Positions 59,775 through 64,000 of a DNA stretch of 64,000 nt are shown piece by piece. The stretch lies in assembly GCA_964632945.1 (NCBI GenBank), contig CAZWCX010000020.1:1-64000 (forward strand), read 5' to 3'. Position numbers and translations under genes: made by a program. How positions within the stretch are numbered: the first letter of the stretch is position 1; each line of letters opens with the position of its first letter. The notes below the pieces were generated by a model. That model did not search any database. It was not told where the DNA came from and worked only from the letters and a program-made list of their open reading frames with translations. This stretch comes from CAZWCX01 sp964632945. Lineage in GTDB: Bacteria > Planctomycetota > MHYJ01 > WSZJ01 > CAZWCX01.

Positions 59775-61222
59775 CCATCCGCACGCGCGTCGTCCTGGCC
59801 GTCTTCGTCCTCGTCTCGGCGGGATTCTACGTCTCCGTCGACTGGGTCCTGGACGAACTCCGCCCCCACTCCCTGGGGATCATGGAGGAATCCATGGTGG
59901 ATGCGGCGACGATCCTGGCCGCCTCGGCCGTGCCGCCGGGCGCATCGAGTACGCTGGATCTCGCGCCGCTGCGGCACGCCTTCGACGAGGCTCGCGCCCG
60001 GCGGTTTCAGGCGCGGATCTACAGCCACCTCAAGAACCGGATGGAACTCCGGGTCACCGTGGTGGACCTCGCGGGACGGGTCGTCTTCGACTCCGAGGAC
60101 GGCGCGGAGGAGGGAAAGGACCACTCGCGCTGGAACGACGTCGTGCGCACCTTGCGGGGGGAGTACGGGGCGCGCACCTCACCGCTGGATGCGACCGACC
60201 CGACCGGCACCGCGGTGCTGCACGTCGCCGCTCCGGTGCGCGCGGGGGGCGCGACCGCCGGCGTCCTCACGGTCGCCAAATCCGCGGAGAGCATCGGCAC
60301 GCTGCTGCGCTCGGCCAAGCGCCGGGTCAGTTCGGCGGGACTGGGCGCCGCGGCGGCCGTGCTCGGACTCGCGTTCCTGCTCACCACCTGGATTACCCGC
60401 CCGATCGAACGCCTCCGACGCCATGCGCAGGACGTCCGGGACGGGCGGCGCGTCCCGCTGCCCGACCTCGGCCGCAGCGAAATCGGCGCGCTCGGCGACG
60501 CCTTCGAGTCGATGCGCGAGGCCCTGGAGGGCCGCCAATACGTCGAGGAATACGTGCAGACCCTGACCCACGAGATGAAGGCGCCGCTCTCGGCCATCCG
60601 CGGCGCCGCGGAACTCCTCGAGGACGACCTGCCCGCGGACCGTCGCGCCCGCTTCGCCGGCACGATCCGGCACGAGGCGGAACGGCTCGGCGCGCTCGTC
60701 GATCGGCTCCTGCGGCTGGCGTCCGTGGAGCGGCGCCGGACCCTGCGCGACGCGGAGGACCTGGACGCCGCGGTCCTCCTCGATGAGGCTCTGGCTGGGA
60801 CCCGCGACGCCCTCGAGTCGAAGCGCCTCACCGTCGAGCGATCGATGCGCGAGGGACTCCGGGTACGCGGCGAGCGATTTCTCCTGGTGCATGCCCTCGA
60901 GAACCTGGTCCGGAACGCGGCGGAGTTTGCGCCCCCGGGCAGCACTCTTCAGGTCGCCGCCGGCGCGGAAGGTCCGGTCGTCGAGTGGTCCATCGAGGAC
61001 TCCGGACCCGGCATTCCCGAATACGCCCTCGACAAGGTCTTCGACCGCTTCTACTCGCTCGCGCGCCCCGAGACGGGCCGCAAGAGCACGGGTCTCGGAT
61101 TGACCATCACCCGAGAAGTCGCCAGCCTGCACGGAGGGACCGTGGCCCTCGGCAACCGGCCGGGAGGGGGAGCCCGCGCCGTGCTTCGCATCCCCCCCCA
61201 CGGCGGAATCGAACCGACCTGA
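59771..61222 (+). CDS. creC: Sensor histidine kinase CreC
   Basis: The 483-residue membrane kinase has a first helix near residue 5-27 and a periplasmic domain carrying CreC-specific blocks (VTVVDLAGRVVFDSEDG, DHSRWNDVVRTLRGEYGAR, VLHVAAPV). A second helix (AAAVLGLAFLLTTWI), HAMP and HisKA (THEMKAPLSAIRGAAELL) follow. The ATPase has ENLVRNAAEF, DSGPGIPEYAL, VFDRFYSL and KSTGLGLTI. These match the E. coli CreC I recall almost block by block. The GTG start overlaps creB's TGA (GTGA). It phosphorylates CreB in response to an envelope or metabolic signal. Confidence 0.94.
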   Translation: MTIRTRVVLAVFVLVSAGFYVSVDWVLDELRPHSLGIMEESMVDAATILAASAVPPGASSTLDLAPLRHAFDEARARRFQARIYSHLKNRMELRVTVVDLAGRVVFDSEDGAEEGKDHSRWNDVVRTLRGEYGARTSPLDATDPTGTAVLHVAAPVRAGGATAGVLTVAKSAESIGTLLRSAKRRVSSAGLGAAAAVLGLAFLLTTWITRPIERLRRHAQDVRDGRRVPLPDLGRSEIGALGDAFESMREALEGRQYVEEYVQTLTHEMKAPLSAIRGAAELLEDDLPADRRARFAGTIRHEAERLGALVDRLLRLASVERRRTLRDAEDLDAAVLLDEALAGTRDALESKRLTVERSMREGLRVRGERFLLVHALENLVRNAAEFAPPGSTLQVAAGAEGPVVEWSIEDSGPGIPEYALDKVFDRFYSLARPETGRKSTGLGLTITREVASLHGGTVALGNRPGGGARAVLRIPPHGGIEPT

Positions 61223-61339
61223 TCGTCCCGGATCCGTGCGACCCCGAGGTTCGTCGTCATGACCTCACGCGGCCCCCGCTCGACTTCGCGTGGCGGGCCG
61301 AGATCGGATCTCCGCAACCCCGTTTGCCCGGGAGGACGA

Positions 61340-62836
61340 ATGGAATCGAACGTCCGGCACGGTCTTCATCGATTTCGCCTCATCGGGCTCGCGTTCCTCG
61401 CTTTCGTGGCGACGGTCGCCGGCGTCGGCGCCCAGGCGGATCCGCCGAATCCGCAACTCCCCTCGTGGGTAGCGCAGGTGCAGAGGGACGGCGATCCGGC
61501 GCTCATCCCGGCCACGCCGGAGTGGGCGACCCTGCCCCCGGAACTGCGGGAGCGGATCCTCGGCTCCATCGCCACCCGCATGAAGGCCGAACCCGCACTC
61601 CTCCAAGAGGATCTCCCCGGCCCGGATTGGCCCCGTCTGTTCCTGGCCGCGTATCGGGGCCAGACCGACATCGTCCGCCTGTTGCTCGATCTCGGGGCCA
61701 AGACGCAGGCCCTCATCGATGCCAACCGGGGCGAGGGTGGGTCGCTGAAAATGCCGACCTCGGTCCTGCACGCCGCGCTTGCCATGATGCGGCCCATGAC
61801 GGATGAGCCCCCCGGGTGCTCGCCGGAAACCGTCCGCCTGCTGCTGTCGCGAGGAGAAGACGCGAACGAGACTCTGGATCGAAGCCTCGTGCGTTTCACC
61901 GTCCCACTTCACGCGGCGGTATTCGCCGGCGAGGAGTTCGTCCAGATCCTGCTGGATCACGGAGCAGATGTCCATGCCCTCGACCCGGAGGGGAACTCGG
62001 TGATGCACCTGGTGGAGAAGACAGGAATTGCCGTGCGCCTGGCCGTCGCCGGGGCGCGCCTCGACGTTCGAAACTCGGAGGGGCACACCCCGCTCGAATG
62101 GGCGGCTTTGCACACCGGGAGGATGGAGATCGCGGAATGGTTGGTCGCGCAGGGGTGGCCGATGACCGCGGAGATTGCCGCAGTCATGGGGCGGACGGAA
62201 TTCGTGATGCAGGCCGTCGCAACGGATCCCGAACTCCTCCACGAACCCGGCGCCTATCGGCGGACCTTGCTCCACCACGCCGCCGCTCGCGGACATGCCG
62301 ACCTGGGGCGGCGACTTCTGCGCGCGGGCGCCAAGGTGGACGTTGTCGACTTGATGCGCCGCACTCCGCAGGAGTACGCGTTGATGATGAACTGCGAAGA
62401 CCTGGTCCGGGCCCTGCTAGACCAAGGAGCCGACGTCAACCAGGTGAGCAGCAGCGGAGAGCCCCTGTTCCACCAGGCCATCTTCGCCAGTGATTCCCTG
62501 ACCCGACTGCTGCTCGAACGCGGTGCGGATCCGGGCCGGACCGGCGACACGGGGGAGACGCCCTTGCACCCGGCCGTCCGGAGCGGCAGAGCGGAGACGG
62601 TGACTTTCCTGATCGAGCGGGGCGTTCCGATCGATGCGCCGTCCAAAAACGGCGATACCCCGCTCCTGACGGCCCTTCGTCGCAGCTACCATCCCCGGAA
62701 TCCCGCGGTGGTTCGCGTCCTGCTGGAAGCGGGGGCGGATCCCAATGTGCAGGCCCATGACGGTCTCACCCCGATGCATCTGGCATCCGATCTCCCCGCC
62801 GTCCAACTGCTCCTCCGGCGACACGGCGCCCGTTGA
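61340..62836 (+). CDS. Exported ankyrin-repeat protein
   Basis: The 498-residue protein starts after GGAGGA with a signal peptide (LIGLAFLAFVATVAGVGAQA). About ten ankyrin repeats follow, e.g. LFLAAYRGQTDIVRLLLDLGA, LLHHAAARGHADLGRRLLRAGA, PLHPAVRSGRAETVTFLIERG and RVLLEAGADPNVQAHDG. It should be a protein-binding solenoid in the periplasm or on the surface. It lies between creC and creD in the same direction, where enterobacteria have nothing, so it may tune the Cre signal. There is a gap of 117 bp after creC. Confidence 0.88.
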   Translation: MESNVRHGLHRFRLIGLAFLAFVATVAGVGAQADPPNPQLPSWVAQVQRDGDPALIPATPEWATLPPELRERILGSIATRMKAEPALLQEDLPGPDWPRLFLAAYRGQTDIVRLLLDLGAKTQALIDANRGEGGSLKMPTSVLHAALAMMRPMTDEPPGCSPETVRLLLSRGEDANETLDRSLVRFTVPLHAAVFAGEEFVQILLDHGADVHALDPEGNSVMHLVEKTGIAVRLAVAGARLDVRNSEGHTPLEWAALHTGRMEIAEWLVAQGWPMTAEIAAVMGRTEFVMQAVATDPELLHEPGAYRRTLLHHAAARGHADLGRRLLRAGAKVDVVDLMRRTPQEYALMMNCEDLVRALLDQGADVNQVSSSGEPLFHQAIFASDSLTRLLLERGADPGRTGDTGETPLHPAVRSGRAETVTFLIERGVPIDAPSKNGDTPLLTALRRSYHPRNPAVVRVLLEAGADPNVQAHDGLTPMHLASDLPAVQLLLRRHGAR

Positions 62837-62901
62837 TTTCCTCAACCTCCACACGGATTCCTCACGGGCTCCATCGATTCTCCATGGCGGTGGGCTATTC
62901 T
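62835..62901 (+). promoter_or_regulatory. Candidate creD promoter with direct repeats
   Basis: GATTTCCTCA (62835-62844) and GATTCCTCA (62856-62864) form a direct repeat about 21 bp apart, two helical turns. They end just upstream of a weak -35 (TCGATT, 62874-62879) and a good -10 (TATTCT, 62896-62901), placed 38 bp before the creD start. The arrangement fits an OmpR-family activator; enterobacterial Cre tags are direct repeats too (TTCAC-N6-TTCAC), though the words differ. Confidence 0.35.
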
Positions 62902-62938
62902 TTCCCGGGAACGACGGACTCAGGGAAAGGAGAAGACC

Positions 62939-64000
62939 ATGCGCCTGCTGCGTCTCTTCGCCATCGTGCTGATCTACCTGCTGGGCTGCGCCGGATGGGG
63001 CGCGTTGGGGTTTCTGACCGAGTACCGCTCCCACGGCGCCAGCGAACGGCTCACCGGGCGTGTGGAGTCGCTCTGGGGAGAACCCCTCGTCCAGGAGGCG
63101 CCTTCGGTCACCATCCCGATGCCGGGAGAGGAGGAGCCCAGGGCGGTGGCCCCGGTCCGATGCGAGGCGAAGGTCGACCTCCGGGCGGACCACCGGCGCA
63201 AGGGGTTGGTGTGGTACCCGACGTACGTATGCCGGTTCGAGTCGGCCTGGACGATCGCCAACGAGGAGGTCGAACCGCGCCGCCTGGACGTGATGTTCCG
63301 CTTCCCCACTCCCGGGGGAACGTACGACGGTTTCGAGCTGCGCGTCGGTGGTGCGCGGATGCAGACTCCGGTCGACACGCGAACGGGAATCCGGTTGGGC
63401 TTGGACCTCGCCCCGGGGGAATCGCGGGAGTTCCGTATCGCCTACACGACGCGCGGATTGGGGGAGTGGCGCTTTCGCGCCGCGGGCCGGGCGGGACGCG
63501 TGCGCGATCTCGACCTCGCAGTGCGCACGGACTTCGAGCGGATCGACTACCCCGAGGGCGCACTTTCCCCGATGGACGTCCGCGTGGATGCGGACGGGGC
63601 CGCCATGACCTGGCGCGCCTCCGACCTGCTCACCACCCAGGACATCGGGGTGGTGGTCCCGGAAAAACTCAATCCGGGACCGCTGGCCTCGCGAATCACC
63701 TTCTTCGCCCCGGTCTGCCTCCTGTTTTTCTTCGTCACGGTAGGGACGATCGGCATCGTGCGCGGCGTCGACATCCACCCGATGCACTACCTGTTCGTGA
63801 CTGCGGGGTTCTTCACGTTCCATCTCCTCCTGGCCTACCTGGTCGATCATCTGGACGTGCATGCCTCGTTCGCCATCGCATCGGCGGCGTCCGTGCTGCT
63901 GGTGACGACCTACCTGCGGGCCGCGCTGGGGTCGAACTATCCCAGCGGGATCTCCACGGCCGCGCAGATGTTCTTCCTGGTCCTGTTCTCGTACAGTTTC
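62939..64000 (+). CDS. creD: Inner membrane protein CreD (cut by window edge)
   Basis: 354 codons are visible without a stop. The N-terminal helix (LFAIVLIYLLGCAGWGALGFL) leads into a large extracytoplasmic beta domain (about 30-225). Membrane helices follow, with the CreD signature GVDIHPMHYLFVTAGFFTFHLLLAYLVDHLDVHASFAIASAASVLLVTTYLR. AAAGGAGAAG precedes the ATG. CreD is the main CreBC target in enterobacteria and helps envelope maintenance and beta-lactam response. Family length is about 450, so roughly 100 residues lie beyond the window. Confidence 0.93.
   Translation, partial: MRLLRLFAIVLIYLLGCAGWGALGFLTEYRSHGASERLTGRVESLWGEPLVQEAPSVTIPMPGEEEPRAVAPVRCEAKVDLRADHRRKGLVWYPTYVCRFESAWTIANEEVEPRRLDVMFRFPTPGGTYDGFELRVGGARMQTPVDTRTGIRLGLDLAPGESREFRIAYTTRGLGEWRFRAAGRAGRVRDLDLAVRTDFERIDYPEGALSPMDVRVDADGAAMTWRASDLLTTQDIGVVVPEKLNPGPLASRITFFAPVCLLFFFVTVGTIGIVRGVDIHPMHYLFVTAGFFTFHLLLAYLVDHLDVHASFAIASAASVLLVTTYLRAALGSNYPSGISTAAQMFFLVLFSYSF

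Noticed and set aside
1..64000. CRISPR arrays, tRNA and rRNA genes
   Set aside because: No regularly spaced short repeats, tRNA cloverleaf or rRNA-like stretches were recognised by eye. A covariance-model scan could still find a small RNA.

Overview
The window comes from a bacterial chromosome that is strongly GC-rich: codon third positions are almost all G or C, and long antisense ORFs are common. The gene content includes Ser/Thr protein kinases fused to TPRs, a prokaryotic RING-like protein, exported HEAT-repeat proteins, many two-component parts, two proteins with sigma-54 AAA+ domains and several lipoproteins of unknown function. This fits an uncultured Planctomycetota-like lineage best. 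Myxococcota or Acidobacteriota are not excluded, because there is no rRNA or ribosomal-protein gene to settle it. I recognise no rRNA, tRNA or CRISPR array.

Layout. 1-2.65 kb: a Cys-rich small protein that may be a mobile-element remnant, an orphan PstS-like phosphate-binding protein, and a lipoprotein. 2.7-4.6 kb: a lipid kinase and a His-rich membrane protein. 4.6-8.85 kb: an exopolysaccharide/glycan cluster (ArnT/PMT-like transferase, Gfo/Idh/MocA dehydrogenase, polyprenyl glycosylphosphotransferase). 9.16-18.7 kb: a signalling block with two histidine kinases, a free HPt, three single-receiver proteins, two divergent double universal stress proteins and an NtrC-type regulator. 19-26.8 kb: a zinc-ribbon lipoprotein, a Ser/Thr kinase with TPRs, a truncated GspE/PilB-like N-domain and a three-gene operon ending in a Gly-rich secreted protein. 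27-30.2 kb: an Hsp70-TPR fusion with a downstream partner. 30.3-38.8 kb: a diguanylate cyclase, a Ca2+-type P-ATPase, small membrane proteins and lipoproteins, phosphoglycerate mutase and an orphan ABC-2 permease. 39-43.8 kb: a large exported serine hydrolase, a GH114-like glycosidase and a RING-like membrane protein. 43.9-50.6 kb: one gene of 2,246 codons joining a Ser/Thr kinase, STAND-type ATPase, TPRs, GAF, GGDEF, GAF, sigma-54 AAA+ and Fis HTH. 51-57.2 kb: exported hydrolases, HEAT proteins, MsrA, a SnoaL-like protein and a Nudix hydrolase. 57.2-64 kb: a DUF2254-like membrane protein and a creB-creC-ankyrin-creD operon that runs off the right edge.

The most notable points are four. First, the giant kinase-to-promoter protein at 43.9-50.6 kb. 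Second, a three-copy hairpin-rich repeat of about 210 bp (2.7, 9.0 and 18.8 kb), whose conserved end supplies the TAG stop codon of the adjacent minus-strand gene in every copy. Third, the Hsp70-TPR pair. Fourth, the ankyrin gene inserted in a cre operon. Many minus-strand genes are coupled by 4-nt ATGA/GTGA overlaps, so translational coupling is common in the signalling operons.
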